Shown here piece by piece: positions 1 to 4,979 of a stretch of 8,644 nucleotides of DNA (position 1 is the first letter of the stretch; each line of letters starts with the position of its first letter). The stretch is taken from positions 1 through 8,644 of the forward strand of contig DIYE01000259.1 of NCBI GenBank assembly GCA_002428885.1, written 5' to 3'. Both the position numbers and the translations under genes were made by a program. A model generated the notes under the pieces. It did no database searches, was not told the origin of the DNA, and saw only the letters and a program-made list of their open reading frames with translations. This stretch comes from Alphaproteobacteria bacterium UBA6062. Its GTDB lineage: Bacteria > Pseudomonadota > Alphaproteobacteria > Sneathiellales > Sneathiellaceae.

Positions 1-1
1 C

Positions 2-595
2 CTGTCCACCAAGAACACCATCATGAAAAAATATGACGGTCGTTTCAAAGATCTGTTTGAAGAAGTCTTCCAGAATGAATTCAAAGCCGACTTCGACAAA
101 GCGGGCATCACATACGAGCACCGCCTGATTGATGACATGGTTGCCTGTGCCATGAAGTGGAACGGTAAATTCGTCTGGGCCTGTAAGAACTATGACGGCG
201 ATGTTCAGTCCGATACCGTTGCCCAGGGCTTCGGCTCTCTTGGCCTGATGACCTCCGTTCTGATGACACCGGACGGGAAAACAGTGGAAGCGGAAGCCGC
301 CCACGGTACGGTTACCCGCCACTATCGTGAGCATCAGAAAGGCAACGAAACCTCTACAAACCCGATTGCCTCCATCTTCGCTTGGACACGGGGCTTGCTG
401 CACCGCGCCAAGCTGGATGGCAATGAGGAACTGACCAAATTTGCTGAAACCCTTGAAAGAGTCTGTGTTGCCACCGTTGAAGGCGGCGAAATGACAAAGG
501 ACCTGGCGCTTCTCGTTGGACCGGACCAGTCCTGGCTGACCACCAACCAGTTCCTGGATGCCATTGACGCGAACCTGAAAAAAGCCATGGGCTGA
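2..595 (+). CDS. icd: NADP-dependent isocitrate dehydrogenase, C-terminal half (partial)
   Basis: This enzyme catalyses oxidative decarboxylation of isocitrate to 2-oxoglutarate with NADP+, in the cytosolic TCA cycle. The frame is open from the window edge, so the 5' end is missing; about 197 residues of a protein usually near 405 residues are present. Recognisable blocks are LSTKNTIMKKYDGRFKD at the start, RLIDDMVA (metal-binding Asp region), WACKNYDGDVQSD, QGFGSLGLMTSV and EAEAAHGTVTRHYR followed by NPIASIFAWTRGL. These belong to the homodimeric eukaryote-like class that is typical of alphaproteobacteria, not the E. coli-like class. The gene ends with a normal TGA and a strong terminator follows 25 nt later. 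No frameshift or odd residue was seen. The family call is near certain; only the truncation at the window edge limits it. Confidence 0.97.
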   Translation: MSTKNTIMKKYDGRFKDLFEEVFQNEFKADFDKAGITYEHRLIDDMVACAMKWNGKFVWACKNYDGDVQSDTVAQGFGSLGLMTSVLMTPDGKTVEAEAAHGTVTRHYREHQKGNETSTNPIASIFAWTRGLLHRAKLDGNEELTKFAETLERVCVATVEGGEMTKDLALLVGPDQSWLTTNQFLDAIDANLKKAMG

Positions 596-620
596 TTTTT
601 CATCTTATAATTGTGAGAAA

Positions 621-647
621 GGCCGGTGTTCTGCACCGGCCTTTTTT
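621..647 (+). terminator. Rho-independent terminator of icd
   Basis: A perfect 8-bp stem GGCCGGTG/CACCGGCC (621-628 with 634-641) closes a 5-nt loop and is followed by six T residues (642-647). It lies 25 nt after the icd stop, so icd transcription should end here and the downstream sorting-signal genes need their own promoter. Confidence 0.93.
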
Positions 648-697
648 GTGTCCGATCAATCCCGTTTCGCGGAAAATATAGCGATTTCATACAAACT

Positions 698-728
698 TAA
701 CTTGCATATTCAAGTTATATATTATAAT
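698..728 (+). promoter_or_regulatory. Candidate promoter with a 7-bp dyad over its -35 (first VPLPA-CTERM gene)
   Basis: In the AT-rich stretch after the icd terminator, TTGCAT (702-707) and a perfect TATAAT (723-728) are 15 nt apart, which is a little short. The -35 lies inside a perfect dyad, TAACTTG-N6-CAAGTTA (698-717), the expected size of a dimeric regulator's operator. The predicted start near 735 would give a leader of about 155 nt before the gene at 891. The motifs are seen; promoter activity and operator function are inferred. Confidence 0.4.
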
Positions 729-733
729 AATTT

Positions 734-765
734 CCACATAATTTGTGTTTTTATGTGGATTTTTT
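734..765 (+). terminator. Terminator-like hairpin in the leader of the first VPLPA-CTERM gene
   Basis: CCACATAA (734-741) pairs perfectly with TTATGTGG (751-758) around a 9-nt loop, followed after one A by six T (760-765). This is weak and AT-rich compared with the other terminators here. If transcription starts near 735, the hairpin would sit at the very 5' end of the mRNA and could act in attenuation or 5'-end stability; otherwise it is a backup terminator for icd. Both readings are inference. Confidence 0.4.
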
Positions 766-836
766 GTAGAGAATATAAAAATCTCACCCATAAAACACAC
801 AAATGAGTTTCATATGTATCGGTATCAAGTAAAGAC

Positions 837-854
837 CTGTTTCGATCGAAACAG
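837..854. promoter_or_regulatory. Perfect 18-bp palindrome upstream of the first VPLPA-CTERM gene
   Basis: CTGTTTCGATCGAAACAG is a perfect palindrome with no spacer, ending 36 nt before the chosen start at 891 and overlapping the purine-rich stretch before the alternative GTG at 864. An imperfect relative (AAAG, then TCGATC followed by AAAAC) lies at 1665-1685 upstream of the paralogous gene. It is a plausible binding site for a dimeric regulator shared by both genes; a role as an mRNA hairpin is also possible. Confidence 0.45.
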
Positions 855-890
855 AGGGGTTAGGTGAGTTCTTACATTAAGAGGGGTATT

Positions 891-1481
891 ATGATTAAAA
901 TCCTTAAGCAAGCAGCTATTACGGCTGTTGCGGCACTGACGGCTATGGTGTCGCTGAACGCGGCGGCGGACACACTGAATTTTTCAGAACTGCCGCAAGA
1001 TACTGCTCTCGCAACGCCAGCGGTTCTTTCCAATGCGACCATTACGTCATCAAGCGGTAGCATCTTCATAGAGAGCACCCTTTCAACAAATGGATTTGGT
1101 GGGCTCTGCGGAGCGATTGGTGTTACCTGTCAAGCGGACCTGGACATCCAATTCAATTCAACCATCGAAAACCTGTCTTTTGCCATAGATGGATATGATG
1201 AGGGTGATAGCGTCACGGTTATGGGTTATCTGGGCGGCACACTTGTCAATACAATGACGTTGTTTGATGTTGCTTCACTCGATATAAGCTCCTGGGGGCA
1301 AATGGATCGTCTCTTCTTGGATTATGAGGGTACAATTCCTGGCCTTGATGCTTATGGTTATGGATTTTCAGATTTTGATTTCACGACGGTAACAGCCGTT
1401 CCTCTACCGGCCGCACTGCCGCTATTTGGGGCGGCTCTAATGGGGCTTGGTTATCTTAGCCGCCGCCGAAAACAGCAGTAA
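891..1481 (+). CDS. VPLPA-CTERM sorting domain protein, first of a tandem pair
   Basis: A predicted secreted protein of 196 residues. Residues 1-26 are a signal peptide (KILK, hydrophobic core, then NAAA before DTLNF). The mature part is a small beta-rich domain of unknown function with one Cys pair, C73-x6-C80, in GGLCGAIGVTCQAD. Residues from 170 are a sorting signal: VPLPAALPLF, a hydrophobic helix, then the basic tail SRRRKQQ. In this family the signal is processed by a dedicated exosortase (XrtD type for VPLPA) in the inner membrane, usually linked to exopolysaccharide or biofilm matrix; no exosortase is in the window. ATG 891 was chosen because GAGGGG lies 4 nt upstream and the signal peptide then starts normally; an in-frame GTG at 864 with its own GAGGGG would add nine residues. 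A terminator follows. The sorting signal is clear; the substrate or role of the domain is unknown. Confidence 0.88.
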   Translation: MIKILKQAAITAVAALTAMVSLNAAADTLNFSELPQDTALATPAVLSNATITSSSGSIFIESTLSTNGFGGLCGAIGVTCQADLDIQFNSTIENLSFAIDGYDEGDSVTVMGYLGGTLVNTMTLFDVASLDISSWGQMDRLFLDYEGTIPGLDAYGYGFSDFDFTTVTAVPLPAALPLFGAALMGLGYLSRRRKQQ

Positions 1482-1500
1482 GCGAAGGTCCTGATTAAGA

Positions 1501-1527
1501 AAAGCCGGTCCAGTGACCGGCTTTTTT
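1501..1527 (+). terminator. Rho-independent terminator after the first VPLPA-CTERM gene
   Basis: AGCCGGTC (1503-1510) pairs with GACCGGCT (1515-1522) around a CAGT loop, with AA/TT extending the stem and a T tract to 1527. It lies 20 nt after the stop codon, so the two paralogues are probably separate transcription units despite being tandem. Confidence 0.92.
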
Positions 1528-1706
1528 ATTATCTGATTTATAGCCGCTTTCATCAAGGGTGATGTCAATCTTTCTGAAAGTGACAGTAACGCTGATCTTA
1601 TTTTTTTCTTTAAAAAATCAAATTCTCGTCAAGAATTACACGCAGTTAAAAAACAACCATAAAGAAAGTACATGTCGATCAAAACTCTTATCACGGAGAC
1701 TTTCTT
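1528..1706 (+). promoter_or_regulatory. AT-rich upstream region of the second VPLPA-CTERM gene
   Basis: This stretch must contain the promoter of the second gene, but no convincing -35/-10 pair was found. It holds two short dyads, CTTTC-T-GAAAG (about 1570-1580) and AATTCT-N5-AGAATT (1621-1637), poly-T/poly-A tracts near 1602-1617, and a TCGATC-AAAAC element (1665-1685) that resembles the palindrome upstream of the paralogue. GGAG at 1695-1698 is the ribosome binding site for ATG 1707. Confidence 0.4.
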
Positions 1707-2354
1707 ATGACGTTTTTTTATAGATACAGAGTAAAATTCGGTACCGTTCTTGTCGCATCTATTTGCCTATTTTCTGCTTTTTCACAATCGGATACATTAG
1801 ATTTCACGTCACTAGGACTTGATCCTATCTACGACACCGTTGTACTTCCAAATGCAACATTGAAGGCGATCAAGCCAAATAACTACCCAGGCACCTTTCA
1901 ACCAACAGCTCCCTACACTTATGGCGACACAACCGGTTATGGAGGTATTTGCTCTAAAAATCGCGGATGTGCCGGCGATATGGAGATTACCTTCAACGAC
2001 AGTATTTTCGGACTGTCTTTTCAAGCCAATGGTTATTCTCCAGGAGATGCGTTCACGATTACCGGCTATCGCGGAGCAGATCTCATTGGTACATACTATC
2101 TGACGTCTCAAACACGTATTGATCTTTCAACATTTGGCCTTCTTGACAGATTGTATTTTGACGCAGAATGGATCGGCAGCAGCTCGGGGATGGTCTTTAC
2201 AGAATTCGACTTTACAACAATGAGTTCTATCCCCCTCCCTCCCGCATTGCCGCTTTTTGCGGGTTCCCTCATGGGGTTGCTGTATTTAGGACGTAAAAGA
2301 AAGTCCAAAAAACAACCAAGAAACCAGCGACTAAAGGATTTTCATCAAATTTGA
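1707..2354 (+). CDS. VPLPA-CTERM-type sorting domain protein, second of a tandem pair
   Basis: A predicted secreted protein of 215 residues, paralogous to its upstream neighbour. Shared landmarks in order are DTL(N/D)F after the signal peptide, LPNATLK/LSNATIT, G(F/Y)GG(L/I)C with a second Cys (here C82-x5-C88), a D-x-I-x-F strand, LSF-x-GY-x-GD, GLLDRLYFDAE (QMDRLFLDYE in the first) and FDFTT just before the sorting signal. The signal peptide is residues 1 to about 28 (basic YRYRVK, then a hydrophobic core). The sorting motif from 175 is IPLPPALPLF, a variant of VPLPA, followed by a hydrophobic helix and a basic tail. The tail is odd: about 21 residues follow the helix (from GRKRKSKK), whereas the paralogue ends after about seven. 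The start has GGAG at 8-nt spacing. The mature domain's function is unknown; surface or matrix attachment through an exosortase is inferred. Confidence 0.86.
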   Translation: MTFFYRYRVKFGTVLVASICLFSAFSQSDTLDFTSLGLDPIYDTVVLPNATLKAIKPNNYPGTFQPTAPYTYGDTTGYGGICSKNRGCAGDMEITFNDSIFGLSFQANGYSPGDAFTITGYRGADLIGTYYLTSQTRIDLSTFGLLDRLYFDAEWIGSSSGMVFTEFDFTTMSSIPLPPALPLFAGSLMGLLYLGRKRKSKKQPRNQRLKDFHQI

Positions 2355-2514
2355 TGATGCCTGCAACATCCTGACCTTGCATAGTGATCTTGCCTGTTCA
2401 CGGTAAAGATCACCTGCATTGCTTCGGCGATACAGGCATCAAAATAATCCGTGATCCTCCTGTTCCCCCAAACGGAGGATTACCTTAAGGGGTCGGCGCA
2501 GCCGGCCTCTTTTT
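2355..2514 (+). ncRNA. Candidate structured RNA, 3'UTR-derived or independent, ending in a terminator
   Basis: Immediately after the stop codon there is a 160-nt block of nested pairing. TGATGCCTG (2355-2363) pairs with CAGGCATCA (2433-2441) and encloses two hairpins. One is GTGATCTT/AAGATCAC (2384-2391 with 2406-2413), extended by GCC/GGT; the other is ATTGC-TTCG-GCGAT (2418-2431), which has the stable cUUCGg tetraloop. Next comes GTGATCCTCC/GGAGGATTAC (2451-2460 with 2474-2483), with an inner GTT/AAC and a CCCCCA loop. It ends in a terminator. The two long hairpins look like copies of each other with a compensatory pair change. No RNA family was recognised, and no promoter was found just upstream, so it may be processed from the mRNA of the preceding gene. 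The structure is seen; its being a functional RNA is inferred. Confidence 0.5.
2487..2514 (+). terminator. Rho-independent terminator at the end of the structured region
   Basis: AAGGGGTCGGC (2487-2497) pairs with GCCGGCCTCTT (2501-2511) with two G-U wobbles and a GCA loop, and the T tract runs to 2514. It ends transcription of the second VPLPA-CTERM gene and of the candidate RNA before the convergent minus-strand operon. Confidence 0.85.
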
Positions 2515-2665
2515 GATGAACGGGGTATTGGGGACAGTCGACTGCATTCTGTCTTGTCGGGGGGGATCGGGCAGATGCAGCGGCTATCTTGGGAAGTTTT
2601 CCCAAACCTGTCTAGTGGGGGGACATCGTTTAGAAACGACGGCCTCCCACCTCCTCAACGATGCT
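2515..2665. other. Non-coding stretch with several inverted repeats between convergent genes
   Basis: No supported gene lies here. Visible structure includes the palindrome CAGTCGACTG (2535-2544), TTGGGAA-GTT-TTCCCAA (2589-2605), TCGTTT-AG-AAACGA (2626-2639), and CATCGTT (2624-2630) facing AACGATG (2657-2663). None has a T tract in the direction needed to terminate the minus-strand operon. The 170-codon open frame that runs from here across the next gene on the plus strand reads as unstructured antisense sequence and was not called. Confidence 0.5.
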
Positions 2666-3040
2666 TTAGCCTGGGAAGCAAACTGCTTCTATTTTGTTCC
2701 CGTCCGGATCAAGAACAAAGGCACCATAATAAGTTGTCATCGCTGCCTGCCGGGGACCCGGCGCCCCATCATCGGAGCCACCACGGGCAAGGGCGGCTTT
2801 ATGAAAATCCTGTACGGCTTCCTCGGTGCGTGTCCTAAGACAGATGTGACAACCATTGTCCGAAGGAAGATCCGGCATATCAGGGCGGGCATTGAGCCAG
2901 AATTCCGGATATTTCTTTCCAAAACCGACTGTCTTTTCCCGCTCTACCAGCAGGGTAAGGCCCAGAGGCTCCAGAACCGCCTTATAGAAATCGGTGCCTG
3001 CAGTCAGGTTCCGAACAGGTACTGAAACATGATCAATCAT
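2666..3040 (-). CDS. VOC superfamily (glyoxalase/bleomycin resistance/dioxygenase fold) protein
   Basis: A protein of 124 residues, the usual length for a single-domain vicinal-oxygen-chelate protein made of two beta-alpha-beta-beta-beta modules. The first module opens with MIDHVSVPVRNLTAGTDFYK and the last strand ends in FVLDPDGNKIEAVCF. His4, His65 and Glu118 fall where VOC enzymes bind a divalent metal, so it may be an active metalloenzyme; members act as glyoxalases, epimerases, dioxygenases or thiol transferases, and the substrate cannot be told from sequence. It is the second gene of a two-gene operon: its ATG overlaps the end of the lipocalin-like gene by 8 nt, and its AGGAG ribosome binding site lies inside that gene, so translation is probably coupled. 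Fold call is secure, reaction unknown. Confidence 0.9.
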   Translation of the reverse strand: MIDHVSVPVRNLTAGTDFYKAVLEPLGLTLLVEREKTVGFGKKYPEFWLNARPDMPDLPSDNGCHICLRTRTEEAVQDFHKAALARGGSDDGAPGPRQAAMTTYYGAFVLDPDGNKIEAVCFPG

Positions 3041-3467
3041 CGGACATCTCCTCTGGCTGACGTTCCCACAATAATAAATTCTGGTAATAGGCGCCGTCCC
3101 TACCCGGCTGCGGCGTTGTCTTAAGGAGCAGGTTCTCGTCTTGCCAGACGATGGTCCGGATCAGGTCCGTTCCGATCCATTCAGGGATGGTCGACAAATC
3201 AACGGTATGATAAACCTCATCTCCCTTTACAAGCCAGGTACCGGCATAGGACAGGCTTTTGGAGGCCTGTGTATCACTGCGTGCCGGTTCATTCCCGAAA
3301 TCCGCCCGCATCAAAAATCCGGACATGCGCCCAGCCCGCGTATAAATCAGTTGTCCCTTCCCTCCCTTGCCCATGGGATAGGCATAAAAATCATCGTTTT
3401 TGAGGGAGTGCCAGTCTTTTAAAAACCAGGTACCGATCAGTTTTTCAGTCGTTTCTCGCGGTGTCAT
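3033..3467 (-). CDS. Lipocalin-like domain protein
   Basis: A protein of 144 residues with the pattern of the bacterial lipocalin-like family (Lipocalin_5 type): LIGTWFLKDW near the N-terminus, then YPMGKGGKGQLIYTRAGRMS, SYAGTWLV, a His-containing strand (EVYHTVDLSTIPEWIG) and LLLKTTP near the end. Members are small beta-barrel-like cytosolic proteins without signal peptide, often near polyketide or oxidoreductase genes; their ligands are mostly unknown. The frame stays open upstream to 3635, but the longer version would run through a promoter and the recA terminator. ATG 3467 was chosen because GAGG lies 6 nt before it and it is followed directly by the family's start; ATG 3479 is possible but poorly supported. 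It is translationally coupled to the downstream VOC gene. Confidence 0.85.
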   Translation of the reverse strand: MTPRETTEKLIGTWFLKDWHSLKNDDFYAYPMGKGGKGQLIYTRAGRMSGFLMRADFGNEPARSDTQASKSLSYAGTWLVKGDEVYHTVDLSTIPEWIGTDLIRTIVWQDENLLLKTTPQPGRDGAYYQNLLLWERQPEEMSDD

Positions 3468-3496
3468 TTCTGACCTCATTCTTATTATTTTGAAAT

Positions 3497-3524
3497 AGTA
3501 TAAGGCACCATTTCCCTCTGTAAA
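3497..3524 (-). promoter_or_regulatory. Sigma-70-type promoter of the lipocalin-like/VOC operon
   Basis: On the minus strand TTTACA (3524-3519) and TATACT (3502-3497) are separated by 16 nt, giving a predicted start near 3490 and a short leader of about 23 nt before ATG 3467. Its position argues against any start codon upstream of about 3490. Confidence 0.65.
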
Positions 3525-3598
3525 CGGGTAAATGCCTTCTTTCTGATACAGCATTAAGAGCAAGGAATTAGTCATGCGGATCTGCTGCCGATTGACAT

Positions 3599-3628
3599 AA
3601 AAAAAACCGGTCCTTTTCAGAACCGGTT
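3599..3628 (-). terminator. Rho-independent terminator of recA
   Basis: On the minus strand AACCGGT (3628-3622) pairs with ACCGGTT (3611-3605) around a 10-nt loop, followed by a run of T (3604-3599). It lies about 35 nt after the recA stop and separates recA from the downstream two-gene operon. Confidence 0.88.
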
Positions 3629-3662
3629 CTCTCATCCTTGATCGAATGACTTAAGAGACGTA

Positions 3663-4730
3663 TCAAGCGTCTTCTTCATCCTCTTCAGGTTCGCCCTGTA
3701 ATTCCTCGGATAGCACACCGGCATGTGCCAGGATTTTCTTTTCAATCTCATTGGCCATGTCGGAGTTTTCCTTCAGGAAGGCTTTAGCCTGTTCTCGTCC
3801 CTGGCCAATCCGTTGACTATCATAAGAATACCAGGATCCTGATTTTTCAACGACTTCCGCTTTCACGCCAAGGTCCAGAATCTCACCGGTTTTGGAAATC
3901 CCCTCTCCATACATGATATCAAATTCAATGACCTTGAAAGGAGGGGCCACTTTGTTCTTTACCACCTTGACCCGAGTCTGGTTACCAACAACCTCATCCT
4001 TGTTTTTGATTTGACCGATCCGCCGAATGTCAAGGCGAACGGAGGCATAGAATTTCAAAGCGTTTCCGCCTGTGGTCGTTTCCGGGCTACCAAACATGAC
4101 ACCGATCTTCATCCGGATCTGATTGATAAAGATCACCATACAGTTGGATCTGGAAATCGATCCGGTCAACTTGCGAAGCGCCTGGCTCATCAGTCGAGCC
4201 TGGAGACCGACATGGGTATCTCCCATCTCGCCTTCCAGTTCCGCTTGCGGCACCAGCGCGGCAACACTATCCACAACCAGAACATCAACGGCCCCTGATC
4301 GCACCAGAGTGTCGGCAATCTCCAGAGATTGTTCACCCGTATCCGGCTGGGAAATCAGCAGCTCATCAATATCAACCCCCAGCTTTCTGGCATAAACAGG
4401 ATCCAGTGCGTGTTCCGCATCCACAAAAGCACAGGTTCCACCCGCTTTCTGTGCCTCCGCAACGACATGCAGGGCCAGGGTTGTTTTACCGGAGCTTTCA
4501 GGGCCGTAAACTTCGATAATCCGGCCTTTCGGCAAACCGCCAATGCCAAGACCAATATCAAGCCCGACGGAACCGGTTGATACGGCTTCAATATCCAGAG
4601 CTTCCTGTTGACCCAGTTTCATGACCGACCCCTTACCAAAGGCCCTGTCAATCTGGCTCATTGCTGCTTCCAGCGCTTTCTTCTTATCCATGCCACCTGC
4701 TTCAACGAGTTTTAATGCTGTTTGTACCAT
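3663..4730 (-). CDS. recA: Recombinase RecA
   Basis: RecA is the ATP-dependent DNA strand exchange protein and the co-protease that triggers LexA cleavage in the SOS response. The 355-residue length is normal. Visible landmarks are MDKKKALEAAMSQIDRAFGKG (alphaproteobacterial-style N-terminus, from residue 14), Walker A GPESSGKTT at 76-84, LLISQPDTGEQ, Walker B VLVVDSVAAL, the L1 region EGEMGDTHVGLQARLMSQALRK, INQIRMKIGVMFGSPETTTGG (L2), and an acidic C-terminal tail (EPEEDEEDA). The ATG at 4730 has a GGGGAAGGGA ribosome binding site; ATG at 4691 (residue 14) is an alternative. It has its own SOS-controlled promoter and terminator, so it is monocistronic. No anomaly seen. Confidence 0.99.
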   Translation of the reverse strand: MVQTALKLVEAGGMDKKKALEAAMSQIDRAFGKGSVMKLGQQEALDIEAVSTGSVGLDIGLGIGGLPKGRIIEVYGPESSGKTTLALHVVAEAQKAGGTCAFVDAEHALDPVYARKLGVDIDELLISQPDTGEQSLEIADTLVRSGAVDVLVVDSVAALVPQAELEGEMGDTHVGLQARLMSQALRKLTGSISRSNCMVIFINQIRMKIGVMFGSPETTTGGNALKFYASVRLDIRRIGQIKNKDEVVGNQTRVKVVKNKVAPPFKVIEFDIMYGEGISKTGEILDLGVKAEVVEKSGSWYSYDSQRIGQGREQAKAFLKENSDMANEIEKKILAHAGVLSEELQGEPEEDEEDA

Positions 4731-4778
4731 GTATCCCTTCCCCTTATTTCACAGGTCTGTCCCGGATGCAATATGAGT

Positions 4779-4806
4779 AATGTACATGTTTTGTTCTCAT
4801 TGACAA
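4779..4806 (-). promoter_or_regulatory. recA promoter with overlapping alphaproteobacterial LexA (SOS) box
   Basis: On the minus strand TTGTCA (4806-4801) and TACATT (4784-4779) are 16 nt apart. The spacer and -10 are covered by GTACATGTTTTGTTC (plus strand 4782-4796), which fits the alphaproteobacterial LexA site GTTC-N7-GTTC with one mismatch (GTAC). Placement over the promoter is what LexA repression needs. The predicted leader is about 40 nt. Confidence 0.8.
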
Positions 4807-4848
4807 GAAAAAAAATAACCGTTTGATATATATACTATTTTCATATTT

Positions 4849-4863
4849 GTTTTAGCTTTGTTC
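4849..4863. promoter_or_regulatory. Second, distal SOS-like box
   Basis: GTTTTAGCTTTGTTC has the same GTTC-N7-GTTC layout with one mismatch (GTTT) in the same half as the proximal box, and lies 67 bp further from recA. It may be an accessory LexA site or a chance match in an AT-rich stretch. The rest of 4864-4979 holds only short weak dyads (GATTC-N4-GAATC at 4904-4917; TCGATCC facing GGATCGA at 4916-4964), no clear IclR-gene terminator, and no gene. Confidence 0.35.
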
Positions 4864-4979
4864 TTATTTTTTCACTCACCTGACAGTGACGTCGACAAGA
4901 TTTGATTCGCCTGAATCGATCCTTAAAAATTCCAATTCCCACACCTTTACCCCACCTGGATCGACAGACGATAAAATCA

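Noticed and set aside
698..717. LuxR-type quorum-sensing box
   Set aside because: The 20-bp dyad has the right size but CT and AG are 10 nt apart, not 12 as in typical lux boxes, and no luxR or luxI gene is present.
2355..2441. Reading the 9-bp terminal inverted repeats as a MITE
   Set aside because: No clear target-site duplication flanks it and no second copy is in the window; the internal hairpins fit an RNA better. Kept only as an alternative.
2513..3025. Long plus-strand open frame of 170 codons across the structured region and the VOC gene
   Set aside because: It begins in the terminator T tract, has no ribosome binding site or recognisable domain, and is antisense to a VOC gene with intact metal-ligand residues.
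3468..3635. Upstream extension of the lipocalin-like protein to an ATG at 3635
   Set aside because: The extra residues match nothing in the family and the region contains the operon promoter (3497-3524) and the recA terminator.
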